A stretch of DNA of 11,450 nt from Bacteroidales bacterium (GCA_028684405.1 JAQUGA010000067.1:1-11450), one strand, 5' to 3'. Counted from the stretch's first letter, positions 1-7,187 are shown. Notes: generated by a model not told the origin, from the sequence alone. A program made the numbers and translations.

Positions 1-428
1 GCGATGGTGATTTTGAATAATCTAAAGGGAAAATTGAAGCGATGGGAATCGCCTAAAACATCATTTTTTACGGCGAATTATAAGCGGAAGAGATTGCTCC
101 TGTTCTTAGAGAAGCTTATTTTTTTGTTTTAAGCAGTAATTTCGAAAATCTACCATGTGTTTTGATTGAGTCTGTTGCCTGCGGAGTGCCAGCCATTTCG
201 ACAAATGTTGGCGGTGTGGACGAAATTATCAATGAAACAAATGGAATTCTTGTAGAGCCTCGCAATAAAGACCAAATGGTTGACGCCATGATAAAAATGA
301 TTAACTCACATCATTTATACGATAAAACCGAAATGCATAAATCAGCTGTTTCGCTGTATAGCTACGAAGCCATTGGCAAGCAACTCTCTGAAATATATTC
401 GGATGTAATTCAAAAAACGCTTTCATGA
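1..428 (+). pseudogene. GT4-family glycosyltransferase, C-terminal part, broken by three in-frame TAA codons
   Basis: The frame beginning at base 3 reads as the C-terminal half of a retaining GT-B (GT4) glycosyltransferase. It shows a GDGDFE-like segment, then NIIFYGEL, AEEIAPVLREAY, FVLSSNFENLPCVLIES and ACGVPAISTNVGGVDEII. This is the usual order around the nucleotide-sugar site, with the E of the EN-P and IES motifs preserved. TAA codons interrupt it at 18-20, 54-56 and 81-83, while the family pattern on both sides stays in the same frame, so these are substitutions and not frameshifts. From 84 to the TGA at 426-428 the frame is open. A TTG at 162 could start a short 88-residue product, but it would lack most of the fold. 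The stop overlaps the flippase start as ATGA, an operon-like junction. The 5' part of the gene lies outside the window. Family is confident; inactivation is likely but assumes the sequence is correct. Confidence 0.72.
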
Positions 429-1714
429 TTCGAAAAATATTTAGCACTTTTACCATACGATTTGCTTCAGCTTTACTAAACCTGTTGATTGCTATCATTA
501 TCTCTCAATATTTGGGAGCCAGTGGTAAAGGCGAACAAGGAATCATTTTAGCCACCATTGCCATCATTATTTTATTCGATAATATTGTGGGAGGAGCATC
601 GGTGGTTTATCTAACTCCCCGATTGAAATTTCTAAACATCATAAAAGCCTCCTATCTATGGGCTCTATTTGTCAGCATAACGACGTTTACAATACTTTAT
701 TTTACAAATTTTGTAGCATCAAATCATGTTTTTCCAATTGCAAGCTTGAGTTTTCTATGCTCTTTGACATCTATAAACTCTTCAATATTAATTGGAAAAG
801 AAGAGATAAACAAAAGCAATGCATTAAATTTCATCATTCCCTTTATTACTATTTGTGTCTTGTTTATTTCATTCACATTTGATATTAGTAAAAGTGTAAA
901 TACTTATATTTCAGCTTTATATATTGCTTATGGTGGAAGTTTTATCCTAAGTTTCTTTTTTCTAAAAAAAGAATTTCTCAATCGAAACAATACTCATTTA
1001 ACCGAATCTTTTTCAAAAGCACTAAGCATGCTATTTAAGTATGGTGCTCAAAACCAAATGAGTCATATTTTTCAACTTTTAAGTTTCCGTCTGAGTTATT
1101 ATATTTTAGAATATTATTGGGACAAAGCACATGTTGGTGTCTACTCAAACGGTGTTTCAATTATAGAATCGGTGTGGATGATTTCGAGCAGTATCACTTT
1201 ATATCAATATTCTCGAATTGTGAACACCAGCGACAATAAATATGCCGTTGGTTTAACGGAAATGCTTACAAAATATGGTATTTTAATTGCATTTATTGCA
1301 ATATTACCCATCGTTATGTTGCCATCCTGTGTATATACTTGGATTTTTGGTTCCGAATTTTCGCAGCTCAACAAATTAATCATTTTGTTGGCTCCAGGTG
1401 TTTGGATTTTTAATTACGCCTTAATCATTGGACATTATTTTTCGGGCATTGGGAAGTACTACATAAATACCATTGCATCGGCCGTTGGTTTGCTTGTTAC
1501 CGTTCCTTTGCTTCTTTTGCTGGTTCCACACTATCATATTTATGGAGCGGCTGCAGTAGCTTCTATTTCGTACTTTTGCACTTCCGTAGTGGTTTTGATT
1601 TATTTTAAAAAGCACGGAGGAAAAGCAATTCTTATTCCGGGAATTCATGAATTTAAGACCATTCAGAAACAGATCCTTAAAATCTTAAAAAAAACCTCAA
1701 ATGAACAAAGCTAA
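425..1714 (+). CDS. Wzx-type polysaccharide flippase (PST/MOP superfamily)
   Basis: This 429-residue protein is almost entirely hydrophobic, with about 12 predicted membrane segments (roughly residues 10-30, 39-63, 76-97, 105-124, 133-152, 162-180, 215-233, 238-261, 285-310, 316-343, 346-368 and 374-395). The N-terminus (FASALLNLLIAIIISQYLGASGKGEQG) is the typical first helix and G-x-x-G-x-G/E loop of oligosaccharide flippases. Length fits the family. Such proteins move undecaprenyl-linked repeat units across the inner membrane for O-antigen, capsule or exopolysaccharide assembly; the substrate here cannot be told. The ATG overlaps the upstream glycosyltransferase stop (ATGA), and the 3' end overlaps the methyltransferase by 14 bases, so the three genes look co-transcribed and translationally coupled. 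The upstream gene carries premature stops, which could reduce coupled translation of this one. A Wzx assignment is more likely than MurJ or a drug exporter because of the neighbours. Confidence 0.87.
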   Translation: MIRKIFSTFTIRFASALLNLLIAIIISQYLGASGKGEQGIILATIAIIILFDNIVGGASVVYLTPRLKFLNIIKASYLWALFVSITTFTILYFTNFVASNHVFPIASLSFLCSLTSINSSILIGKEEINKSNALNFIIPFITICVLFISFTFDISKSVNTYISALYIAYGGSFILSFFFLKKEFLNRNNTHLTESFSKALSMLFKYGAQNQMSHIFQLLSFRLSYYILEYYWDKAHVGVYSNGVSIIESVWMISSSITLYQYSRIVNTSDNKYAVGLTEMLTKYGILIAFIAILPIVMLPSCVYTWIFGSEFSQLNKLIILLAPGVWIFNYALIIGHYFSGIGKYYINTIASAVGLLVTVPLLLLLVPHYHIYGAAAVASISYFCTSVVVLIYFKKHGGKAILIPGIHEFKTIQKQILKILKKTSNEQS

Positions 1715-2513
1715 AAAAGCCATAAAAGCCATTTTTGAAATTATGAAACACCCCTATTTATTAAATACAATAATTGAGGACGAAAGTTTTAAAAAGAGAC
1801 AATTTGAAAAAGAATTTCCCCATATTTCTCATTTCAAAGAGATTCCATTCGAGTATTTTTTACAAGAAGAAGAAATTACAATTCAGCCTTTCGCCTTTTT
1901 AGGCGGTTCATCGCTGGCTACCGATTTGGGGCTATTACAACTGCTTTGCAAGCAAAATTCTGTTGAGAACTACCTTGAAATTGGTACATGGCGAGGTGAA
2001 AGTATTGCCAATGTAGCCCCTTTTATATCAAAAGGATATACTCTAAATTTGTCTGATGAGGAATTATCAAAACTGGGATTAGAAAGTGATTACATAAAGA
2101 TGCATCGTTTTTTTTCAAAACCAATTAAAAATGTGACTCATTTGTATGGTCATTCGCAAAAGTTTGATTTTGAATCGCTTCACACAAAATTTGATTTGAT
2201 ATTTATTGATGGTGATCACCACACCGAAGCCGTTTATAAAGATACCATTCGTTTGTTTGATTTTCGTCAAAACAACAAATCAATAATTGTATGGCATGAT
2301 GCCAAGTCTGACCCAGAAACTCCTCGTTATGAAGTTTTACTAGGGATTTATAGAGCTATCCCAAAACATTTACACGAACACATCTATTTGGTTGGGAATT
2401 CGCTGTGTGCAGTCTATTTGACCAACAAACCAAACTGGGTAAAAGCAAAAATAAACAAAACTCCCAAAAAGTATTTTGAAGTGTGCATTAAACAAAAAAG
2501 CCTTGAAAATTAG
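1701..2513 (+). CDS. class I SAM-dependent methyltransferase (Methyltransf_24-like), polysaccharide cluster
   Basis: This is a 270-residue soluble protein. A Rossmann methyltransferase core is visible: motif I YLEIGTWRGES at 91-101 for SAM binding, an acidic turn DLIFIDGDHH at 165-174, and WHDA at 198-201. The IDGDHH plus WHDA pattern is typical of the Methyltransf_24 / cephalosporin-hydroxylase-like group often found in polysaccharide and secondary-metabolite clusters, where members methylate sugar hydroxyls or phosphates. The histidine-rich acidic motif suggests a bound divalent metal, as in related O-methyltransferases; that is inference. Residues 1-60 form a Lys-rich helical lead-in without a recognised domain. 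The ATG at 1701 lies within the end of the flippase gene, which supports this start and co-expression. The TAG stop shares bases with the stop of the convergent sigma gene. The natural substrate is not evident. Confidence 0.8.
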   Translation: MNKAKKAIKAIFEIMKHPYLLNTIIEDESFKKRQFEKEFPHISHFKEIPFEYFLQEEEITIQPFAFLGGSSLATDLGLLQLLCKQNSVENYLEIGTWRGESIANVAPFISKGYTLNLSDEELSKLGLESDYIKMHRFFSKPIKNVTHLYGHSQKFDFESLHTKFDLIFIDGDHHTEAVYKDTIRLFDFRQNNKSIIVWHDAKSDPETPRYEVLLGIYRAIPKHLHEHIYLVGNSLCAVYLTNKPNWVKAKINKTPKKYFEVCIKQKSLEN

Positions 2514-3115
2514 ATGGATTCGGTTTTGTTTTTCATCATGTTGTAGAGCAAATTTCGGGCTCTAAACAGTTGAGCTTTAACGGTTCCCAAAGGCAAATTA
2601 AGCTCTTCGGCAATTTCTTCGTACGAATACTCTTTAAAATAGCGAAGTTCCACCAAAGTTTTATAATGAGGTTTAAGTCGTTCAACAATAGAGCGCATCA
2701 TTACTCCCTTTTGTTTTTCAATAAAAGTTTCTTCAGGTCCCATATCAGAGCTCGTAATTTCGAGGGAATAATTATCGTCTGAATTCTCATATGGTGAATC
2801 AATAGAGATAAAATGATTTCTTTTTTTGCGTAAAAAATCAATGCAATTATTGGATGCAATTTTAAATAGCCAAGTGCTAAAAGCATAATTGGGCGTGTAT
2901 TGCCGAATCCTTTTAAAAGCTTTGCCAAAAGCTTCAATCGTCAGGTCTTCCGCGTCGTAGGGACTATTAGTCATCTTAAGCATCATAAAATAGAGTGAAT
3001 CGCGGTAATTATCCATCAGTTCTGCATAGGCTTTTTGGTCATGATTTAGAACTGCTCTTTGAATTAGTTCATAATCACGCTGTGCTTTCTCGGTTAATGT
3101 TGCTTTTACTTCCAT
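2510..3115 (-). CDS. ECF-type RNA polymerase sigma-70 factor
   Basis: This 201-residue protein has the two-domain plan of extracytoplasmic-function sigma factors. Region 2 spans about residues 30-98 (YRDSLYFMMLKMTNSPYDAEDLTIEAF, then FSTWLFKIASNNCIDFLRKKR, which contacts -10 DNA and core polymerase). After an acidic linker at about 99-135, region 4 spans about 138-195 with a helix-turn-helix at YSYEEIAEELNLPLGTVKAQ for the -35 element. It is close in style to the SigW/RpoE-like sigma factors common in Bacteroidota. The ATG at 3115 sits inside the last codons of the upstream GT2 gene (10-base overlap), so the two are probably one transcript. No anti-sigma gene is adjacent; the next gene downstream is convergent. 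A few acidic residues are added at the N-terminus. The regulon and inducing signal cannot be read from the sequence. Confidence 0.93.
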   Translation of the reverse strand: MEVKATLTEKAQRDYELIQRAVLNHDQKAYAELMDNYRDSLYFMMLKMTNSPYDAEDLTIEAFGKAFKRIRQYTPNYAFSTWLFKIASNNCIDFLRKKRNHFISIDSPYENSDDNYSLEITSSDMGPEETFIEKQKGVMMRSIVERLKPHYKTLVELRYFKEYSYEEIAEELNLPLGTVKAQLFRARNLLYNMMKNKTESI

Positions 3116-4263
3116 TGATTTTTTTTAATAATTACATTTGAAAAAGCCCAAATTGGGTTGAAAAAAGCAAAAAACAGATCTAAAAAAGGAACCCAGAACA
3201 GAATGCCTCTTTCTTCCAATTTGCTTAATGTTTTTCTATATATTAACAGTTGACTCACTAATCTTATTATAAAAACCATAGATAATATTAATATCCAAAA
3301 GTAATCATTTTTAAACAAATAGATCGACCATGCGAAAAAAATGTAAAAGAATAAGCTCGATGAAGCATAGAAGCCAGTGTATATTTTGCTCCCAAAACGA
3401 TATTTTTTTCCCGTTGCTAGATGACGTTTCTTTTGGCGAAACCACGAAACAAATGATTGTGGCGGAATGGAAACAGTATGAGCATCAAGACTTAGTGCAA
3501 TACTCGTGTTTTTACCCTTTGCGTGCATGTTGACAAATAAATCATCATCGCCAAAAGGAATCATATACTGCGAAGTCATTCCTTTGTTTCGAATGAAAAT
3601 ATCTTTTGTATAGGATAAGTTTCGCCCTACTCCCATGTATGGAATCTTCATTAAAGCGGCCGAAAAATATTGCAAAGCGGTATGAACGGTGTCAAACCTG
3701 ACCAATAAATTCAAAAAACCTTTGCGTTTTTCATAGCGTCCGTAGCCCAACGAAAATTCAATATTTGGATTTTGATATGCAACAACCATCTCTTTTATCC
3801 AGTTTTTACTCACCGGATAGCAATCGGCATCCGTTAATAAAACAATTGGATTGGTTGCGGTTTTAATGCCTATTGATAAGGGAAATTTCTTACCTCGGAT
3901 GAAAGTTATCGAACGATCGGTATTTACAATTTTGAAATGAGGATATTTTGCTTTAAAATCAATCATTAAAAACTTCGAATTATCATCGGAATCATCATTT
4001 ACTAGGATGACTTCAAAGTGAGGATAATCCTGTTCTAAAACCAAAGGCAAAAATTCTTTAATGTTTTGATACTCATTATGAGCACAAATAACCACCGAAA
4101 CTTTTGGATAAAATTCTGACTGTTTCTTTGGTTTAAAAAATGCCATTTTTCGGAAAAAGCCCCAATAATAAAGTAGTTGTATTGCCGAAAAAAATGCAAA
4201 AAAGTACAGTATAATAGCCCTTAGAGAATTATATTCAGGAAAATCAATTACATCAAATATCAT
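3106..4263 (-). CDS. membrane-anchored family 2 glycosyltransferase
   Basis: The protein has 385 residues if started at the ATG at 4263. A TTG nine bases upstream (4272) would add three residues, but the ATG is preferred. One membrane helix (about 14-34) precedes a GT-A catalytic domain: PKVSVVICAHNE at 53-64, VNDDSDDNS at 88-96, the DxD metal/nucleotide motif as DAD at 145-147, a probable catalytic acidic GDDD at 238-241, and QKKRH at 277-281 in the place of the QxxRW motif of processive enzymes. Three further membrane helices follow (about 300-318, 322-342, 355-376). The plan resembles poly-N-acetylglucosamine or cellulose synthase-type GT2 proteins, but with H for W in the last motif and no PilZ domain, so processivity is uncertain. 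The final bases overlap the sigma factor start, suggesting joint expression. The 234-base upstream gap must hold its promoter, although no convincing one was found. Confidence 0.85.
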   Translation of the reverse strand: MIFDVIDFPEYNSLRAIILYFFAFFSAIQLLYYWGFFRKMAFFKPKKQSEFYPKVSVVICAHNEYQNIKEFLPLVLEQDYPHFEVILVNDDSDDNSKFLMIDFKAKYPHFKIVNTDRSITFIRGKKFPLSIGIKTATNPIVLLTDADCYPVSKNWIKEMVVAYQNPNIEFSLGYGRYEKRKGFLNLLVRFDTVHTALQYFSAALMKIPYMGVGRNLSYTKDIFIRNKGMTSQYMIPFGDDDLFVNMHAKGKNTSIALSLDAHTVSIPPQSFVSWFRQKKRHLATGKKYRFGSKIYTGFYASSSLFFYIFFAWSIYLFKNDYFWILILSMVFIIRLVSQLLIYRKTLSKLEERGILFWVPFLDLFFAFFNPIWAFSNVIIKKNQWK

Positions 4264-4497
4264 AATATACAATTCTGTTTATTTTATCAACTCTAATATT
4301 TACAAAGAAAATCGAAATATCTGTCTTTTCTTTTACAAACATAAAGTTTTCGTGCAATCCATAATTATAAACAAAAATAGATGTTTCCCAGCCCCAGCAA
4401 GCTGTTCTTTTATTATTTTACTAACAAAGAAACGTTTATAAGAATAAGGAATTAAAGCGACTTAAGACTTCTTCTTTTATTAATTAAGCCCATTTAT

Positions 4498-5361
4498 TTA
4501 GAGTCTGATTCGATCAAAATTTCGACCAAACACGCCGCTCACTTTAGCTACGGATAAAAAAGCTTTATCATCGCTATCATTAATAATTTCCATAATTTTT
4601 TGTTTGTCATGTTTTTGTGCAATTACCAACAAAACATCCTGATCTTCTTTGGTATACCAACCTTTTCCTTTGAGAAAAGTAACTCCGCGATTCAGTTCAC
4701 TTCCAATTCTATCGGCAATTACATCATTGTTTTTTGAAAAAACAATGATTTGATACGACTGTTTGGCTCCTTCTAAAACAATATCTAAAGTATATCCAAA
4801 AACACCCATTATCACATAGCCATAAACGATTTTTTCGATAGATTGGAAAATCAAATATGAAGCTGCAACAATGACCACATCACAAATAATAATTACTTTC
4901 CCAGGGCTAATATTGCGATAATTGGTAACAATCAGTGCAATAATATCGGTACCTCCAGAGTTTCCTCCATGCGTAAATACTATTCCAATTCCAAAACCAG
5001 ACAGCATTCCTCCTATTAAAGCACACATAAAAGGATCATTTACCAAGGGGCTGGGAAACAACGGCTGAAGAACAAGAAATAACAAAGCTCCAACAACAAT
5101 TCCAAAAATAGTATTAATTCCAAATTTAGCCCCTAAAATGCGCATGGCAATTAAAACCAATATGCCATTAAATATAAAATTCAAAATTCCAACAGGAATG
5201 CCTGTTACAAAAAAAATCAAAGTGGAAACGCCGCTTATTCCTCCGCCAATAAGGTCTGACGGAATTAAAAAAGCCGACCATGAGAAAACATAACACGCCA
5301 ATCCAAATACGATAATTACGTAGTTTCGGATTTCACCATACAATTTTTTACCTTTCACCAT
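4498..5361 (-). CDS. YitT family membrane protein (DUF161 plus DUF2179)
   Basis: This 287-residue protein has two parts. Residues about 10-195 contain five or six hydrophobic helices with conserved small-residue motifs: SDLIGGGISGVS at 35-46, GIPVGILNFIFN at 54-65 and THGGNSGGTDI at 130-140. They correspond to the YitT_membrane (DUF161) domain. Residues about 203-287 form the soluble C-terminal DUF2179 domain, with IIVFSKNNDVIADRIG, a GVTFLKGKGWYTKEDQDVL segment and a final FLSVAKVSGVFGRNF, where ligand-binding residues lie in characterised DUF2179 folds. Family length is typical. The transported substrate, if any, is unknown for the family. It starts 3 bases after the lipB stop, as the last gene of the lipA-lipB transcript, which is an uncommon partner set and may be simple operon packing. 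No strong terminator follows in the 234-base gap. Confidence 0.9.
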   Translation of the reverse strand: MVKGKKLYGEIRNYVIIVFGLACYVFSWSAFLIPSDLIGGGISGVSTLIFFVTGIPVGILNFIFNGILVLIAMRILGAKFGINTIFGIVVGALLFLVLQPLFPSPLVNDPFMCALIGGMLSGFGIGIVFTHGGNSGGTDIIALIVTNYRNISPGKVIIICDVVIVAASYLIFQSIEKIVYGYVIMGVFGYTLDIVLEGAKQSYQIIVFSKNNDVIADRIGSELNRGVTFLKGKGWYTKEDQDVLLVIAQKHDKQKIMEIINDSDDKAFLSVAKVSGVFGRNFDRIRL

Positions 5362-5364
5362 TGC

Positions 5365-6036
5365 TTATTCCTCTAAATTAAGTGTATGATATAATTTAAT
5401 TTTTAATACCCTTTTCACTTCCTCAATATCAATATTTTTACCCATTTCTTTTGATAAAGAAGTGACTCCTTTGTCCATAAATCCGCATGGGTTTATATGG
5501 TTGAAATATTCAAGATTTGTATTTATATTAAAAGCAAAACCGTGCATGGTCACATAACGACTCGCGCGAACACCAATGGCACAAATTTTTCGAGCTTGCG
5601 GAGTTCCAACATCTAGCCACACTCCAGTTGCACCATCCAAACGATGAGCCGAAATATCATATTCTTTTAAAGTGTCAATAATGGCTTTCTCCATTTGAAA
5701 GATGTACTCTTTTAGAGACAAATTTGCTTTTTCTAAATCGATAATTGGATAACCCACAATTTGACCAGGACCATGATAGGTAATATCTCCACCGCGATCA
5801 GTTTGATAATAAGAAGCATTGATGCTTTTCAAAAAATCCCTTTGAATCAATAAATTATTCACGTCGCCGTTTTTTCCCAATGTATACACGTGAGGATGTT
5901 CGCAAAAAATAATTTGGTGTGGAACTGTATCGCTCTTGTTTTTTTTGGAATGCAAAATGGATTCAAAAACAAGTTGTTGTTTATCCCATGCTTCTTTGTA
6001 ATCAATTAAACCCCAATCATTAAACACAGCTTTCAT
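5365..6036 (-). CDS. lipB: octanoyl-[acyl-carrier-protein]:protein octanoyltransferase
   Basis: LipB carries out the first step of de novo lipoate synthesis, moving octanoate from octanoyl-ACP to a specific lysine of lipoyl domains (pyruvate and 2-oxoacid dehydrogenases, glycine cleavage H protein) in the cytoplasm. The 223-residue protein shows the full family signature: RGGDITYHGPGQ at 81-92, the catalytic lysine in RKICAIGVR (Lys150), a MHGFAFNIN strand at 164-172, and the catalytic cysteine in NPCG (Cys184), which forms the acyl-thioester. Length is normal. The ATG at 6036 follows the lipA stop by three bases, and the gene ends three bases before the yitT-like start, so all three probably share one transcript read from the lipA promoter. 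Both catalytic residues are intact, so an active enzyme is expected. Confidence 0.97.
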   Translation of the reverse strand: MKAVFNDWGLIDYKEAWDKQQLVFESILHSKKNKSDTVPHQIIFCEHPHVYTLGKNGDVNNLLIQRDFLKSINASYYQTDRGGDITYHGPGQIVGYPIIDLEKANLSLKEYIFQMEKAIIDTLKEYDISAHRLDGATGVWLDVGTPQARKICAIGVRASRYVTMHGFAFNINTNLEYFNHINPCGFMDKGVTSLSKEMGKNIDIEEVKRVLKIKLYHTLNLEE

Positions 6037-6039
6037 ATT

Positions 6040-6897
6040 TTATGTCTTTAAAATATTGGAGAATGAATGTTCGGCCATATAGGATGAACGAACCAGCGGT
6101 CCGCTTTCTACTTGCTTGTATCCTAGCTTAATACCAAATTTTTTATACTGTTCAAATTCGTCAGGATGAACATATCTGTCTACTTCCAATTTTTCCTTTG
6201 TAGGTTGCAAATACTGCCCAATAGTGAGCATTCGGCAACCCGCATTGTATAAATCGACCATGGTTTCTTCTATTTCTTCTTTGGTTTCGCCAATTCCAAC
6301 CATAATGCCCGATTTTGTCATAATACCAGATTGTGCAATGATGGACAAAGTTTTAAGGCTGACATCATATTTGGCTCTACTCCTAACCTGAGGCGTTAAT
6401 CTTCGAGCTGTTTCAATATTGTGAGAAATAATATCAGGAGATGCATCTACAACAATTTTAATCAATTCTGGTTTAGCATCAAAATCTGGAATCAAAACTT
6501 CTATGATGGTTTCAGGAGCCACTTTACGAATTTCTAAAATTGTTTTGGCCCAGTGATTTGCTCCTCCATCAGCCAAGTCGTCGCGGTCAACGGAAGTAAT
6601 CACGGTATGGCGAAGACTCATCAGTTTAACCGAATTAGCAATAGCAAATGGTTCGTTTTCGTCCAAGGGCAAAGGCTTGCCCGTTTCTGTCGCACAAAAC
6701 TTGCAAGAACGGGTGCAAATATCACCTGCAATCATAAAGGTAGCAGCGCCTTTGCTCCAACATTCTCCAATATTTGGGCATTTTCCACTACTACATATCG
6801 TATGTAAATTATTTTTTTCAACAATATCTTTAATTTTGACGTATTCTTTTCCGCCACTTACCTTGATTTTCAACCAACTAGGTTTTCGGAGTCTCAT
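6040..6897 (-). CDS. lipA: lipoyl synthase (radical SAM)
   Basis: LipA inserts sulfur at C6 and C8 of the protein-bound octanoyl chain, the second step after LipB. The 285-residue protein carries both cluster motifs of the family. The auxiliary, sacrificial [4Fe-4S] cluster uses Cys35, Cys40 and Cys46 (CSSGKCPNIGEC), with the serine ligand in the C-terminal RSSY motif at 270-273. The radical SAM cluster uses the CTRSCKFC motif (Cys61, Cys65, Cys68). The core continues with ITSVDRDDLADGG at about 100-112 and VGIGETKEEIEE, all standard. The ATG at 6897 gives the normal N-terminus, and a -7 box lies 15 bases upstream. It is the first gene of a lipA-lipB-yitT unit. Order lipA before lipB is common in this phylum. 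All ligands are present; the gene looks functional. Confidence 0.97.
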   Translation of the reverse strand: MRLRKPSWLKIKVSGGKEYVKIKDIVEKNNLHTICSSGKCPNIGECWSKGAATFMIAGDICTRSCKFCATETGKPLPLDENEPFAIANSVKLMSLRHTVITSVDRDDLADGGANHWAKTILEIRKVAPETIIEVLIPDFDAKPELIKIVVDASPDIISHNIETARRLTPQVRSRAKYDVSLKTLSIIAQSGIMTKSGIMVGIGETKEEIEETMVDLYNAGCRMLTIGQYLQPTKEKLEVDRYVHPDEFEQYKKFGIKLGYKQVESGPLVRSSYMAEHSFSNILKT

Positions 6898-6912
6898 GAT
6901 TCATATTTTTTG

Positions 6913-6920
6913 CAAACTTA
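6913..6920 (-). promoter_or_regulatory. candidate Bacteroidota -7 box for lipA
   Basis: Read on the minus strand, the sequence is TAAGTTTG followed by C, an exact match to the Bacteroidota -7 consensus TAnnTTTG. It lies 15 bases before the lipA ATG, implying a short leader of roughly ten bases. No TTTG or TTG at the expected -33 position (19-21 bases further upstream) was found, so the call rests on the -7 box and its position only. Confidence 0.4.
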
Positions 6921-7020
6921 GATAAAAAAAGTTTGAAAAAGAGGGTTTTCAAATGAAAATTAAGGAAGAAATTTATTTTTTTAATTACCCATAAATGAAT
7001 TGAAATACACGTAAAACTAA

Positions 7021-7045
7021 TTTGCAATACTTTCAACATTGCAAA
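7021..7045. repeat. 8-base perfect inverted repeat, operator-like
   Basis: TTTGCAAT at 7021-7028 and its exact reverse complement ATTGCAAA at 7038-7045 are separated by nine bases. The 17-base centre-to-centre spacing puts the two half-sites a little over one and a half helical turns apart. It could be bound by a dimeric regulator or form a short RNA hairpin. It is about 125 bases from lipA and 440 from rnfB. Chance occurrence in an AT-rich region is possible. Confidence 0.4.
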
Positions 7046-7132
7046 GAAAATAGCCTCATAGAGAATAATTGAGAAATTTGACTATTATATGGTTTAAGCT
7101 TTGAAATTTCGTTTTCTATCAATCCTTAGAAT

Positions 7133-7187
7133 ACAGAATTATCAGCTCGAAAAAATCAATTACTTTTCGAAAAAAAATAAATTCTGT
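7133..7187. repeat. nested inverted repeats (two-stem hairpin)
   Basis: An outer 8-base pair, ACAGAATT (7133-7140) and AATTCTGT (7180-7187), encloses an inner 7-base pair, TCGAAAA (7147-7153) and TTTTCGA (7164-7170). Asymmetric internal strands of 6 and 9 bases lie between the stems and a 10-base loop caps the inner one. On the plus strand the outer stem runs into TTTTG. No gene ends upstream, so it is not an ordinary terminator; it may be the end of a small RNA or a protein-binding structure. Confidence 0.4.

Noticed and set aside
1..428. Reassignment of TAA to a sense codon
   Set aside because: Ten other genes in the window end at TAA exactly where their families end, so TAA is a normal stop codon here.
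4336..4343. TATGTTTG (minus strand) as the promoter of the GT2-sigma unit
   Set aside because: It matches the -7 consensus, but there is no TTTG or TTG 19-21 bases upstream, and a match of this quality is likely by chance in an AT-rich gap. It lies about 70 bases before the start and remains only a possibility.
4382..4420. Intrinsic terminator after the yitT-like gene
   Set aside because: The best stem on the minus strand (CAGC/GCTG) has four base pairs and no clean T-run directly after it.
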